Shown: positions 31,989 to 41,554, counted from the stretch's first letter. The stretch: DNA of 54,856 nt from Lachnospiraceae bacterium (GCA_017938315.1 JAGBBV010000038.1:1-54856), one strand, 5' to 3'. The notes: a model not told the origin generated them from the sequence alone. Numbers and translations are program-made.

Positions 31989-32921
31989 ATGAATATTTTG
32001 TTACAGGTAGTATTATTGGCACTTGGGTTTGTAATGCTGGTAAAAGGAGCAGATTGGTTTGTAGATGGAGCGGCAGGCATTGCGGATAAATTTGGCGTGC
32101 CGCAACTTGTGATCGGACTTACAATCGTAGCAATGGGAACCAGTGCCCCTGAAGCGGCTGTCAGTATTACAGCAGCATTTAAAGGAAGTGCAGATATTAC
32201 AATTGGAAATGTTGTGGGAAGTAATATTCTAAATATTTTAATTATTTTGGGTATTACGTCTGCGATTGTTGCGGTTGCAGTTGCTAAGTCTACCATTAAA
32301 TATGAAATTCCTTATATGATTTTAATTACAATACTGTTACTTGTTTTAGGATATACAGGTAATGTGGTTACATTTGAGGAAGGCGTAATTCTTTGGATAG
32401 CATTTCTTCTTTATCTCGGTTATCTGTTCTATATGGCCAAAAAGAATAAAGAGGAAGTTACAGAGGAAAGTAAAGATGCTCCCCTTTGGAAGCTTATCAT
32501 CGCGGCAGTGGTCGGTCTTGTGCTTGTTGTATGGGGAAGTGATGTGACAGTAGACGCAGCTACACATATCGCAAAGCAAATTGGGCTTAGTGAAAGATTT
32601 ATCGGTCTTACTATTGTGGCACTTGGAACATCTTTACCTGAACTATTTACATCTGTTTCGGCGGCAATTAAAGGGAAGGCAGATATTGCAATTGGCAATA
32701 TTGTAGGAAGCAATATTTTCAATATTTTATTTGTAGTGGGAACTACGGCACTTATTCTTCCTGTTACATTCGCACCTAATTTTATTGTAGATACAGCAAT
32801 TGCCATTGTAGCAGGTGTATTATTGCTTCTTTGTGTTTTAAAGAGTAGAAAATTGAAAAGACCGGTAGGTATTTTTATGTTGGTATGTTATGTAGCATAT
32901 TTTGCATATCTGCTCCAGTAA
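31989..32921 (+). CDS. CaCA-family cation antiporter (probable Mn2+/Ca2+ exporter)
   Basis: A 310-residue protein with about ten helices and the two inverted alpha-repeats of the Ca2+/cation antiporter family: GTSAPEAAVS with GNVVGSNILN in the first half and GTSLPELFTS with GNIVGSNIFN in the second. The paired Glu residues bind the cation. General annotation would be YrbG-like Na+/Ca2+ exchanger, but the Mn2+ riboswitch directly upstream argues that it exports Mn2+, or Mn2+ together with Ca2+. AAGGAGG precedes ATG 31989. The gene appears monocistronic, as a new promoter follows. Confidence 0.9.
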   Translation: MNILLQVVLLALGFVMLVKGADWFVDGAAGIADKFGVPQLVIGLTIVAMGTSAPEAAVSITAAFKGSADITIGNVVGSNILNILIILGITSAIVAVAVAKSTIKYEIPYMILITILLLVLGYTGNVVTFEEGVILWIAFLLYLGYLFYMAKKNKEEVTEESKDAPLWKLIIAAVVGLVLVVWGSDVTVDAATHIAKQIGLSERFIGLTIVALGTSLPELFTSVSAAIKGKADIAIGNIVGSNIFNILFVVGTTALILPVTFAPNFIVDTAIAIVAGVLLLLCVLKSRKLKRPVGIFMLVCYVAYFAYLLQ

Positions 32922-32955
32922 GCAAATGGCTATTTTTTTTATTGAAAAGATTACA

Positions 32956-32985
32956 TTGCAGTATTTGAAGAATTTCTTGTATAAT
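32956..32985 (+). promoter_or_regulatory. promoter for SGNH/HD genes
   Basis: TTGCAG (32956-32961) and TATAAT (32980-32985) are separated by 18 bases, 36 bases before the start codon. Confidence 0.6.
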
Positions 32986-33021
32986 AAATAATAGATAAAT
33001 AAGAGAGGACAGTATCAGAAG

Positions 33022-33651
33022 ATGAAAAGAATATTATGTTTTGGAGATTCCAATACTTGGGGATACGACTTTGTAGGAGGCGGACGTTTTGCTGATGAAG
33101 TGCGTTGGCCGGGAGTTTTACAGGAAAAACTCGGAAAAGAATATCGGATTATAGAAGAAGGACTTTGCGGAAGAACAACAGTTTTTGAGGATCCGCTTAT
33201 GACAGGAAGAAATGGCGCAAAATATTTTGAGCCTATGCTGTGTTCCCATTTGCCGGTTGACATGTGTATTATGATGCTTGGAACCAATGATATGAAAAGA
33301 ATGTTTTCTATAGGGGCTGATGAGGCAGCACTTGGCGCAGAACGTTTAATTATGCGATTTAAGGAGATACTGATAAAAGAAAATCATAAAGCCATTCCCT
33401 TTGTTTTAATTAGCCCCATACATATTTTTAAAGCAGAAACAGGAATGTATTTGTATGGATTTGACGCTAATTCGGAGGAAGAATCAAAAAAATTTGCAGA
33501 GGCATACGGGCTTGTTGCTGAGAGGCAAAAATGTCTGTTTGTGGATGCAGCAAAAATTGCAGGACCTTGTGTAGCAGACGGCGTTCATCTGGATGCCCGG
33601 GGGCATAAGAAACTGGGAGAATATCTGGCAGAAATGATTCAGAAAATGTAA
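33022..33651 (+). CDS. SGNH/GDSL-type hydrolase
   Basis: A 209-residue esterase-type protein with the four SGNH blocks: S10 in FGDSNTWG, the Gly of EEGLCGRTT, N89 in LGTNDM, and D186/H189 in DGVHLDARGH. Such enzymes remove acetyl or other acyl groups from sugars, lipids or small esters. There is no signal peptide, so it is cytosolic. The nearest well-studied relatives are arylesterase-like members; substrate unknown. An AGAGGACAG region precedes ATG 33022. The HD-domain gene starts 17 bases after its stop. Confidence 0.88.
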   Translation: MKRILCFGDSNTWGYDFVGGGRFADEVRWPGVLQEKLGKEYRIIEEGLCGRTTVFEDPLMTGRNGAKYFEPMLCSHLPVDMCIMMLGTNDMKRMFSIGADEAALGAERLIMRFKEILIKENHKAIPFVLISPIHIFKAETGMYLYGFDANSEEESKKFAEAYGLVAERQKCLFVDAAKIAGPCVADGVHLDARGHKKLGEYLAEMIQKM

Positions 33652-33668
33652 GAATTCAGAGGTGAAAA

Positions 33669-34328
33669 ATGAAAGTAACATATGCAGATGTGGTAAAAGA
33701 TGAAACGGTAAAGACCTATATAAAAAAGGCAGATGAAACACTTATTGCACTTGGCTATACAGAACACAGCTTTGCCCATGTAACAAAGGTGGCAAAATTA
33801 GCAAGTGATATCCTGCTTACCCTGGGATACAGCGAAAGAGAAGCGGAACTCGCAAGTATTGCAGGCTATCTTCATGATATCGGAAATGTAATCAACAGAA
33901 TCGATCATGCACAGTCCGGAGCAGTTATGGCTTTTCGTATTTTAGACAGAATGGGAGCAGAGCCGGAGGATATTGCCACGATTATAACAGCAATTGGAAA
34001 TCACGACGAGTCCACGGCATTTCCCGTAAATTCTATTGCGGCAGCACTCATATTGGCGGATAAGACAGATGTGCGATATACCCGTGTGAGAAATCAGGAT
34101 TTTGCAAGTTTTGACATCCACGACAGAGTGAATTATTCCGTAAAAGAGAGTAGTGTTCAAGTGGTGAAGGATTCACATATAGAATTACAAATTACCATTG
34201 AAACAAAAATGTGTACAGTAATGGACTATTTTGAAATTTTCTTAAACCGTATGATTTTATGTAAAAAAGCGGCGGAAAAACTTGGGGTGGAATTCAGACT
34301 TACCATAAATGGTCAAAGACATTTGTAA
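33669..34328 (+). CDS. HD-domain phosphohydrolase
   Basis: A 219-residue HD-superfamily protein. Metal-binding residues are the first His (HSFAHV), the H-D pair in GYLHDIGN, and further His/Asp in DHAQSG, GNHDES and ADKTDVRYTRVR. The family hydrolyses phosphomonoesters or nucleotides, including (p)ppGpp and cyclic nucleotides; this one has no partner domain that would reveal the substrate. GAGGTG precedes ATG 33669. It is likely co-transcribed with the SGNH hydrolase. Confidence 0.85.
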   Translation: MKVTYADVVKDETVKTYIKKADETLIALGYTEHSFAHVTKVAKLASDILLTLGYSEREAELASIAGYLHDIGNVINRIDHAQSGAVMAFRILDRMGAEPEDIATIITAIGNHDESTAFPVNSIAAALILADKTDVRYTRVRNQDFASFDIHDRVNYSVKESSVQVVKDSHIELQITIETKMCTVMDYFEIFLNRMILCKKAAEKLGVEFRLTINGQRHL

Positions 34329-34430
34329 AATTTTCAAAAAATGACCTTAATACTATATAAAATTCTGACAAAATATAGTATGATATAAGTGTAATAGTAG
34401 TTTGATTTTGTTGATAAGGAGAATATTATT

Positions 34431-35672
34431 ATGCTGGTTACATTAATACCTTTGTTTGACGAAAATATGACTGTGAAGGCATACTCTTTGTTTGCGCAGA
34501 AAAAGAATTTTTTATTAAATCCGAGCCTGCTGGGAACCGGAAGAAATGATGGCGCGGCTGATATTGTGGGTCTTGATATTATTAAGATTATGGGGATTAA
34601 CACAATCTCATCGGATAAAGATATTTTTGTGGAAGTAAATAATATTTCGGTCTTTACAGATATTGCCGCCCAGTGCCCATCTTCACGGGAGAGGGTAGTA
34701 CTGCTTATGGACAATACCATTAAGCCGGATGCCATGTATATTAACCGACTGAAAGAATTAAAGGAATGTGGGTTTAAACTGGCAATCAGAAAGCTTGCAG
34801 TTGCTAATTTCGAAGCATACAGAGAAATTCTTTTGCTTATGGATTACATATTACTTGATCATAAGAAAATTGATATTACCAAAGCAAGAATTTATTTTTC
34901 CAAGATATATCCGAACATCAAATTGTGTGCCGGTAATATTAAATCCCAGGAGATATTTGATGAATTGAAGGCAGAAGGCGGATATCACTTGTATGAAGGT
35001 GAGTTTTTCCGTATGCCCGTAACCAAAGGGGAGGCAAGTGTTTCACCTTTAAAGGTAAACTATATTGAACTGCTTAATTTAGTGAATGATAATGATTTTG
35101 AATTGACAAAAGCGGCAGATGTTATCGGAAGGGATACTGCACTTGTGATTTCCCTTCTTAAAATGGTAAACAGAATGTCTGTCAATTCAGAAATTACATC
35201 TATCCGTCATGCAGCAGCTATGCTGGGACAAAAGGAATTAAAGAAATGGATTAATACGGCAGTTACTAAAGAATTATGTGCAGATAAGCCTAATGAGATT
35301 ACAAGAGTATCGCTTCTGAGAGCTAAGTTTGCAGAAAATTTGGCATCAACCTTTGAGATGGCACTTAATTCTTCAGAACTTTTCCTGATGGGACTATTTT
35401 CCGTGCTTGATTTGATTTTGGACAAGCCCATGGCAGAAGCCCTCGAAATGGTAAAGGTTTCAAAGGATATTAGAGAGGCACTGATTGATAAAAAAGGTAA
35501 GTTTGCACCGGTTCTCGACTTCATTGTACAGTATGAATCCGCAAACTGGCAGGAAGTATCCAGACAAATGGTTCTTCAGAATATTGATATGAACAGTGTA
35601 TATGATGCCTATGTAACCTCCCTTAAATGGTATCGGGAATTATTTGCTGCTGATAAATTAGCCAAGAAATAA
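34431..35672 (+). CDS. degenerate EAL plus HDOD domain signalling protein
   Basis: A 413-residue protein of the YuxH/CdgJ layout. Residues 1-200 follow the EAL fold (opening LIPLFDENMTVKAYSLF, then the strands VFVEVNN-like, ERVVLLMDN and YILLDHKKID) but lack the Glu-Ala-Leu motif and most metal ligands, so c-di-GMP cleavage is unlikely. Residues about 210-400 form an HDOD domain (VNYIELLNLVND, ALVISLLKMVN, IRHAAAMLGQKELKKWI). Relatives act as regulators of motility and adhesion through binding rather than catalysis. AAGGAG precedes ATG 34431. The GNAT gene follows after 20 bases. Confidence 0.85.
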   Translation: MLVTLIPLFDENMTVKAYSLFAQKKNFLLNPSLLGTGRNDGAADIVGLDIIKIMGINTISSDKDIFVEVNNISVFTDIAAQCPSSRERVVLLMDNTIKPDAMYINRLKELKECGFKLAIRKLAVANFEAYREILLLMDYILLDHKKIDITKARIYFSKIYPNIKLCAGNIKSQEIFDELKAEGGYHLYEGEFFRMPVTKGEASVSPLKVNYIELLNLVNDNDFELTKAADVIGRDTALVISLLKMVNRMSVNSEITSIRHAAAMLGQKELKKWINTAVTKELCADKPNEITRVSLLRAKFAENLASTFEMALNSSELFLMGLFSVLDLILDKPMAEALEMVKVSKDIREALIDKKGKFAPVLDFIVQYESANWQEVSRQMVLQNIDMNSVYDAYVTSLKWYRELFAADKLAKK

Positions 35673-35692
35673 ATAGTAAGGATTGTGATAGT

Positions 35693-36142
35693 TTGAAGAA
35701 TATAAGTTTACGTCCGGCCACAATTGAAGATGCCCAAACCATTCTTGCATGGCGCAATGACCCTATTAGTAGGGAAAACAGTTTTTCATCAGATGAAATT
35801 TCTTTAGAAGAGCATATGAGGTGGATGCAAAAAAAACTCAGTGATGAGACCTGCCAAATGTATTTGATGTCAGACGGTGGTGAAGACGTAGGACAAATCC
35901 GGATTGACATTATTGGTCAGGTGGGAGAAATCAGTTATCTGATTGCACCAAAGTATCGGGGCAAAGGTTACGGAACCGATATTATAGAACAATATGAAAA
36001 GCATGCAGATGACAGGCTTTCCGTTTTGGTTGGCTTGGTCAAATCAGGGAATGAGGCCAGCAAACGATGCTTTGAGAAAAATAGTTATATCCGGCTTTCC
36101 GGAGATGGTACGGATTGTTATATGAAATTAATAAACCAATAA
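35693..36142 (+). CDS. GNAT family N-acetyltransferase
   Basis: A 149-residue acetyltransferase. The acetyl-CoA pyrophosphate loop is PKYRGKGYGTD, and the C-terminal NEASKRCFEKNSY segment is typical of GNAT motif B. The start of the protein (LRPATIEDAQTILAWRNDP) resembles RimJ/PseH-type enzymes that acetylate protein N termini or amino sugars. TTG 35693 is the only usable start; AAGGA lies ten bases upstream. A strong terminator follows the stop. Confidence 0.88.
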   Translation: MKNISLRPATIEDAQTILAWRNDPISRENSFSSDEISLEEHMRWMQKKLSDETCQMYLMSDGGEDVGQIRIDIIGQVGEISYLIAPKYRGKGYGTDIIEQYEKHADDRLSVLVGLVKSGNEASKRCFEKNSYIRLSGDGTDCYMKLINQ

Positions 36143-36176
36143 AAAAGAAAATGCGCAAAAGCGCATTTTCTTTTTT
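36141..36176. terminator. bidirectional intrinsic terminator
   Basis: A perfect ten-base stem GAAAATGCGC (36147-36156) / GCGCATTTTC (36161-36170) is flanked by A6 on the left and T6 on the right. It ends both the GNAT gene and the converging DUF4317 gene, whose stop codon overlaps its right edge. Confidence 0.92.
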
Positions 36177-37311
36177 ATTCTTCCCGTTTATAGGTTCTTA
36201 CATTAATGCCGTTTACTTCTACATTGTCATTAATTTCAATTACAAGGCAACGCTTGCCGTCAACGGTCATGGTATTTACCAAATCTGCACGTTCCGGATT
36301 TACCTTAACAACAACATCAGGCGTTTTTACTTCAAAAGTACGTATGTTGGCAACATTATTTACCATAAGAGCAGTATCTTCACCTGCCGCAGCGTCATAT
36401 AATTTGTCGAAGTCTGCAAGTTTTTCTTCTTCAACACCACTCATTTCTAAAAGGTTTTTCACTTCTTTTTTATCCAGCATGAGTGGTTCGGGAAACTCTT
36501 TATGTTCTTCAATCATTTCTGTAAGATTTTCATGAATATTTTTTACAATTTCATATTCGCAGTCATCGCCAAGGGTTTCTTCAATGATAAAATGGAAAGT
36601 TTCTTTTTGGCCACCGGCTGAAAGAGGAAGAGAGCATCCTAAGATACTTTCAACAAACTCTTCATGGGGTTCTTCACTGTTTTTTGCAAAATATAAGGTG
36701 TTATGAATATTTGTACATCTGTCATCAAAAGAGGGAAATAGGAAGCCGCTTTCAGGCATATTTACTACCCAGTCACGGATTCTGTTGTGGAATTCATTCA
36801 TTTCCGCGTCATAACTAAGTCCCGGTTTAGAAAGTGCAACCGGACAAACACAACACATGATATACTCAAATACGGTATCGGATGCATCGTCCATGGTAAG
36901 TCCGTCAGTGGTTTTGCCGGGAACATCATAAGCATCATGAATAAGTAAAATCAGATAATTGCCTACAAATTCATAGGAAGCAATGATACGGTCATAAAAT
37001 TCTTCAAGAAGAGCGTCATCTTTTAATTTGCTGTTGCGAAGCTTGAGCAGAAAATCCTGGGCACCACCGTCTTCTTCGCTGGACATAGGAAATTCCAAAT
37101 TTAGCAGATTTTTACCGATATTTCCTGATAAATTTTTTCTTAAAATCTCGAAGTACTTAAATATTTCTTCTTCCGGCAGGGAAAGAAATGCTTCCTTAAA
37201 TTCTGTTTTTTTATTCTTTTCACCGTCTACATAACAGCCACAAATTCTTGTAATGGAACAATTGCTTGGTGTAAACAGACGCTTGATTTCATTAATTTCC
37301 GCTTTAATCAT
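36175..37311 (-). CDS. DUF4317 family protein
   Basis: A 378-residue acidic cytosolic protein matching DUF4317, a family of unknown function found mainly in Clostridia. Visible features are CSITRICGCYVDGEK near the start, the central FLFPSFDDRCTNIHNTLYF, and a C-terminal segment resembling a small beta domain (VVKVNPERADLV). There is no catalytic motif that I recognise, no signal peptide and no membrane helix. It begins 16 bases after the stop of the 1408-residue activase/dehydratase gene on the same strand, so the two form an operon; AAAGG lies upstream of its ATG. Confidence 0.82.
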   Translation of the reverse strand: MIKAEINEIKRLFTPSNCSITRICGCYVDGEKNKKTEFKEAFLSLPEEEIFKYFEILRKNLSGNIGKNLLNLEFPMSSEEDGGAQDFLLKLRNSKLKDDALLEEFYDRIIASYEFVGNYLILLIHDAYDVPGKTTDGLTMDDASDTVFEYIMCCVCPVALSKPGLSYDAEMNEFHNRIRDWVVNMPESGFLFPSFDDRCTNIHNTLYFAKNSEEPHEEFVESILGCSLPLSAGGQKETFHFIIEETLGDDCEYEIVKNIHENLTEMIEEHKEFPEPLMLDKKEVKNLLEMSGVEEEKLADFDKLYDAAAGEDTALMVNNVANIRTFEVKTPDVVVKVNPERADLVNTMTVDGKRCLVIEINDNVEVNGINVRTYKREE

Positions 37312-37327
37312 AAATGGTACCTTTCGC

Positions 37328-40300
37328 TTATTTTAAATTTTTCTGTGCTGTAGATAACATCAGTTTAATACGATTGAGCTGATTTACTTCGCTGGCACCG
37401 GGGTCGTAATCAATAGCCACAATATTGCTGAGGGGATATTGTCTCCGAAGCTCTTTGATAACACCTTTACCCACTACATGGTTAGGGAGACAGCCAAAGG
37501 GCTGTGTACAAACAATATTGTTGACGCCACTATGGATGAGTTCCACCATTTCTCCGGTAAGGAACCAACCTTCCCCTGTCTGGTTACCGATGGAGACGAT
37601 ATCCTTGGCATATTCCACTGTCTGATAAATACTGATGGGTGGGTGGAAGTGTACACTCTTTTGGAAGGCTTTGGTGGCACCGCCACGCAAAAATTCCAAA
37701 GCGGAGATACCGATGCGGCAAAAAGCAGCCGCTTTTTTGCTTGTGCCTAAATAATCAGCTTTATAAATCTGATTGTAGAAGCAGTAAAGCATGAAGTCAA
37801 GTAAATCGGGAACAACAGCTTCAGCCCCCTCAGACTCTAGCAATTCTACCAGGTGATTGTTGGCAGTAGGAGCAAACTTAACAAGGATTTCACCTACAAT
37901 ACCCACCTTAGGCTTCTTTTCATCCGTAATGGGAATGGCATCAAAATCTTTGATCATTTGCTTGCACATTTTTTGGAACTTAAAGAAGTTCATGTGCTTG
38001 GCAGTGACAAATTTCCGGCATTCCTTAAGCCACTTTTGATGAAGGGCTTCTACGGAACCTTTTTCTTTTTCATAAGGACGCATGCGATAAACACAGCGCA
38101 TAAAAATATCACCGAATACGGCACTGTATGCTGCCCGCATAAGAAGTTCAAGGTTCATATGAAATCCCGGATTTTTTTCAATTCCGCCTAAATTTAGGGA
38201 AATAACAGGGATTTGAGACATGCCGGCTTTTTCAAGGGCACGTCTGATAAAGCCTATATAGTTGGTTGCGCGGCATCCTCCACCTGTCTGAGTTATAATA
38301 ACGGCGGTTTTATTTAAATCATATTTGCCGGATAAAAGTGCATCCATAATTTGACCTACCACAATCAGGGAAGGGTAGCAGGCATCGTTATTTACGTATT
38401 TAAGGCCCATATCTATAGACTGCTTATTGTCATTGGACAAAACTTCAAAATGATATCCGCAGGCAGCAAACGCAGGACCAATAAGATCAAAATGTATAGG
38501 AGACATCTGTGGGCAGAGAATCGTGTAATCTTTTCTCATTTCTTCCGTAAAAGGCACCTTGTATATGGCAGAAGAACGGATGGTACGTTTCTTTTGTTTC
38601 TGCTCACGCACTTTAATAGCGGAGAGAAGGGAACGGATTCGGATTCTTGCCGCACCTAAGTTATTAACCTCGTCAATTTTAAGACAGGTATAAATTTTAT
38701 CAGAACCTGATAAAATGTCATTCACCTGGTCTGTGGTAACGGCATCCAGACCGCAACCAAAGGAATTAAGCTGGATTAAGTCCAGATTTTCCACGGTTTT
38801 TACATAACTTGCTGCCGCATAAAGCCTGGAATGGTACATCCATTGGTCGGATACAATGAGTGGACGCTCCGGCTTTGCCAAGTGAGAAATAGAATCCTCG
38901 GTGAGTACGGCAATGTCATAGGAGTTAATCAATTCCGGAATACCGTGATTTATTTCAGGGTCGATATGGTAGGGACGGCCCGCAAGGACAATACCCCGCT
39001 TATTGTTCTTTGCAAGATAATCAAGAACTTCTTCGCCTTTTTCTTGCATATCTTTACGTGCCTTGGCAAGTTCATCATAGGCAAGACGGGCGGCTTCCAT
39101 AACCTCTTCTACAGGAAGCTCTTTAAATTCTTTTACAAGAGCATCGGTAATCGTTTTTAAATCCCTGAAAGACATAAAAGGATTGCGGAGAATGGCCTCA
39201 CCGCGTCCGATTTCCTCCACATTATTCTTAATGTTTTCCGAATAGGAGGTGACAATAGGGCAGTTATAGTGGTTGTTTGCATCTTCAAATTCGTTTCTTT
39301 CATAGAAGATGGCAGGATAGAAGATAAAATCAACCTTCTGATTAATCAGCCAGCTGACATGACCGTGTGCCAGCTTGGCAGGATAACATTCTGATTCGCT
39401 TGGAATGGATTCAATTCCCAATTCATAAATTTTACGATTGGAAACAGGTGATAATACAACCTGATATTTCAAATTGGTAAAAAAAGTAAACCAAAAAGGA
39501 TAGTTTTCATACATGTTTAGTACACGGGGAATACCTACACGTCCCCGTATTGCTTCATCCAATGGAAGCGGCTCATAGCCAAACATTCTCTTTAATTTAT
39601 AGTCAAACAGGTTCGGCACTTTGTTTTCACTCTTTTGCTTGCCGAGACCACGTTCACAGCGGTTTCCGGATATGTACTGGCGTCCGCCGGTAAATTTATT
39701 GATGGTGAGGCGGCAGTTGTTGGTGCAACCCTTACACTTCGCCATGCTGGTTTCGAATTGCAAACTGTTAATTTTGTCAATGGGGAGCATGGTGGTTTCA
39801 TAGCCTTTGCTGTAATGTTCCCTTGCAATCAGTGCAGCACCGAAAGCGCCCATAATACCTGCAATATCAGGACGGATGGCTTCGCAGCCTGCAATTTTTT
39901 CAAAACTTCGAAGTACGGCATCGTTGTAAAAAGTGCCACCTTGAACCACAATGTTTTTACCAAGTTCAGATGCACTGGATACTTTGATAACCTTAAAGAG
40001 TGCATTTTTGATAACGGAGTAAGCAAGTCCTGCTGAGATGTCAGAGACAGAAGCCCCTTCTTTCTGGGCCTGCTTTACTTTGGAATTCATAAATACCGTA
40101 CATCTGGTTCCCAGGTCAATGGGATGCTCTGCAAACAGAGCAGTATAGGCAAAATCCTCTACGCTGTAGTTTAAGGACTTTGCAAAGGTTTCGATAAAGG
40201 AGCCGCAACCGGAGGAGCAAGCTTCATTCAACTGCACACTGTCAACGGTCTGGTTTTTGATTTTGATACATTTCATATCCTGTCCGCCGATATCAAGAAT

Positions 40301-41554
40301 ACAATCAACCTCAGGATTAAAGAAAGCAGCGGCATAATAGTGGGCAACAGTTTCTACCTCGCCGTCATCTAATAAGAAGGCAGCTTTCATTAAGGCTTCC
40401 CCGTAACCGGTGGAACAGGAGCGGACAATTTTAGCTTCTGCAGGAAGCTTTTCGTAGATTTCTTTAATGGAACGGATGGCAGTTTTAAGGGGACTTCCAT
40501 CATTACTGCTGTAAAAAGAGTAAAGAAGCTTTCCTTCTTCAGATACCAAAGCCACTTTGGTGGTGGTACTTCCCGCGTCAATACCGAGATAACAGTTTCC
40601 TTTGTAGGAAGCTAAATCCGCTGTATCAATATGATGCAAAGAATGCCTTTGCTTGAAAGCCTCATAATCCTCTTCTGACGCAAAGAGAGGCTCCATACGT
40701 TCTACTTCAAATTCCATTTTGATATCAGAGGAAAGCTTTGAAACCATGTCTTCCATTGAGTAGAAGACGTCTTCCTTTGCATTTAAGGCAGAGCCGATTG
40801 CTGCAAACAAATGAGAATGTCCGGTTTCAATAATATGTTCCTCATCTAATTTTAATGTGCGGATAAAAGCTGTTTTTAACTCAGACAAAAAATGAAGAGG
40901 ACCGCCTAAAAAAGCCACATGACCACGGATTGGTTTACCGCAGGCAAGGCCGCTGATGGTCTGATTTACAACGGCTTGAAAAATAGAGGCAGATAAGTCC
41001 TCTTTGGTGGCACCTTCATTAATAAGCGGTTGGATGTCAGTTTTTGCAAATACACCGCATCTTGCTGCAATTGTATATAAAGAATTGTAGTTTTTGGCAT
41101 ATTCGTTTAAGCCGGTTGCATCTGTCTGAAGCAAAGACGCCATCTGGTCAATGAAAGAGCCGGTACCGCCGGCACAAATTCCGTTCATACGCTGCTCCAC
41201 ATTGCCGCCTTCAAAATAAATGATTTTGGCATCCTCGCCACCAAGTTCAATGGCAACATCAGTCTTAGGAGCTAATTCCTTTAAAGCTGTGGCTACTGAA
41301 ATTACTTCCTGAACAAAAGGAACGTGCAAATGATTTGCTAACGTTAAACCACCGGAACCTGTAATCATGGGGTGTAAAGTAATATTTCCCAATTTGTCAA
41401 AAGCATCTTTTAACAGGCCGGATAAAGTTTCTTTGATATTTGCAAAATGTCTTTTATAGTCGGAAAAAAGGATATTATGTACGTCATCTAATATGGCAAT
41501 TTTTACTGTGGTGGAACCGATATCAATTCCCAGAGTATAATGCTTACTGTCCAT
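37328..41554 (-). CDS. double 2-hydroxyacyl-CoA dehydratase activase / dehydratase-like fusion
   Basis: A 1408-residue iron-sulfur protein. Two ASKHA-type activase domains lie in tandem: the first starts with GIDIGSTTVKIA and has C127 (GICAGGTGSF) and C166 (AARCGVFAK); the second starts near residue 320 with GIDAGSTTTKVA and has C446 and C485, again 39 residues apart. In HgdC-type activases such cysteine pairs bridge a [4Fe-4S] cluster between subunits. A DUF2229-like segment (from CKGCTNNC near residue 640) and a dehydratase-like part with scattered cysteines (NNDACYPS, GGGCRATNYIGF, FGCLPNHV) follow. It probably uses ATP to drive low-potential electrons to a bound cluster; the substrate is unknown. 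Confidence 0.85.
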   Translation of the reverse strand: MDSKHYTLGIDIGSTTVKIAILDDVHNILFSDYKRHFANIKETLSGLLKDAFDKLGNITLHPMITGSGGLTLANHLHVPFVQEVISVATALKELAPKTDVAIELGGEDAKIIYFEGGNVEQRMNGICAGGTGSFIDQMASLLQTDATGLNEYAKNYNSLYTIAARCGVFAKTDIQPLINEGATKEDLSASIFQAVVNQTISGLACGKPIRGHVAFLGGPLHFLSELKTAFIRTLKLDEEHIIETGHSHLFAAIGSALNAKEDVFYSMEDMVSKLSSDIKMEFEVERMEPLFASEEDYEAFKQRHSLHHIDTADLASYKGNCYLGIDAGSTTTKVALVSEEGKLLYSFYSSNDGSPLKTAIRSIKEIYEKLPAEAKIVRSCSTGYGEALMKAAFLLDDGEVETVAHYYAAAFFNPEVDCILDIGGQDMKCIKIKNQTVDSVQLNEACSSGCGSFIETFAKSLNYSVEDFAYTALFAEHPIDLGTRCTVFMNSKVKQAQKEGASVSDISAGLAYSVIKNALFKVIKVSSASELGKNIVVQGGTFYNDAVLRSFEKIAGCEAIRPDIAGIMGAFGAALIAREHYSKGYETTMLPIDKINSLQFETSMAKCKGCTNNCRLTINKFTGGRQYISGNRCERGLGKQKSENKVPNLFDYKLKRMFGYEPLPLDEAIRGRVGIPRVLNMYENYPFWFTFFTNLKYQVVLSPVSNRKIYELGIESIPSESECYPAKLAHGHVSWLINQKVDFIFYPAIFYERNEFEDANNHYNCPIVTSYSENIKNNVEEIGRGEAILRNPFMSFRDLKTITDALVKEFKELPVEEVMEAARLAYDELAKARKDMQEKGEEVLDYLAKNNKRGIVLAGRPYHIDPEINHGIPELINSYDIAVLTEDSISHLAKPERPLIVSDQWMYHSRLYAAASYVKTVENLDLIQLNSFGCGLDAVTTDQVNDILSGSDKIYTCLKIDEVNNLGAARIRIRSLLSAIKVREQKQKKRTIRSSAIYKVPFTEEMRKDYTILCPQMSPIHFDLIGPAFAACGYHFEVLSNDNKQSIDMGLKYVNNDACYPSLIVVGQIMDALLSGKYDLNKTAVIITQTGGGCRATNYIGFIRRALEKAGMSQIPVISLNLGGIEKNPGFHMNLELLMRAAYSAVFGDIFMRCVYRMRPYEKEKGSVEALHQKWLKECRKFVTAKHMNFFKFQKMCKQMIKDFDAIPITDEKKPKVGIVGEILVKFAPTANNHLVELLESEGAEAVVPDLLDFMLYCFYNQIYKADYLGTSKKAAAFCRIGISALEFLRGGATKAFQKSVHFHPPISIYQTVEYAKDIVSIGNQTGEGWFLTGEMVELIHSGVNNIVCTQPFGCLPNHVVGKGVIKELRRQYPLSNIVAIDYDPGASEVNQLNRIKLMLSTAQKNLK

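Noticed and set aside
39635-40036. Plus-strand 133-codon frame inside the activase/dehydratase gene
   Set aside because: Antisense to conserved activase coding sequence, with no recognisable domain; a shadow.
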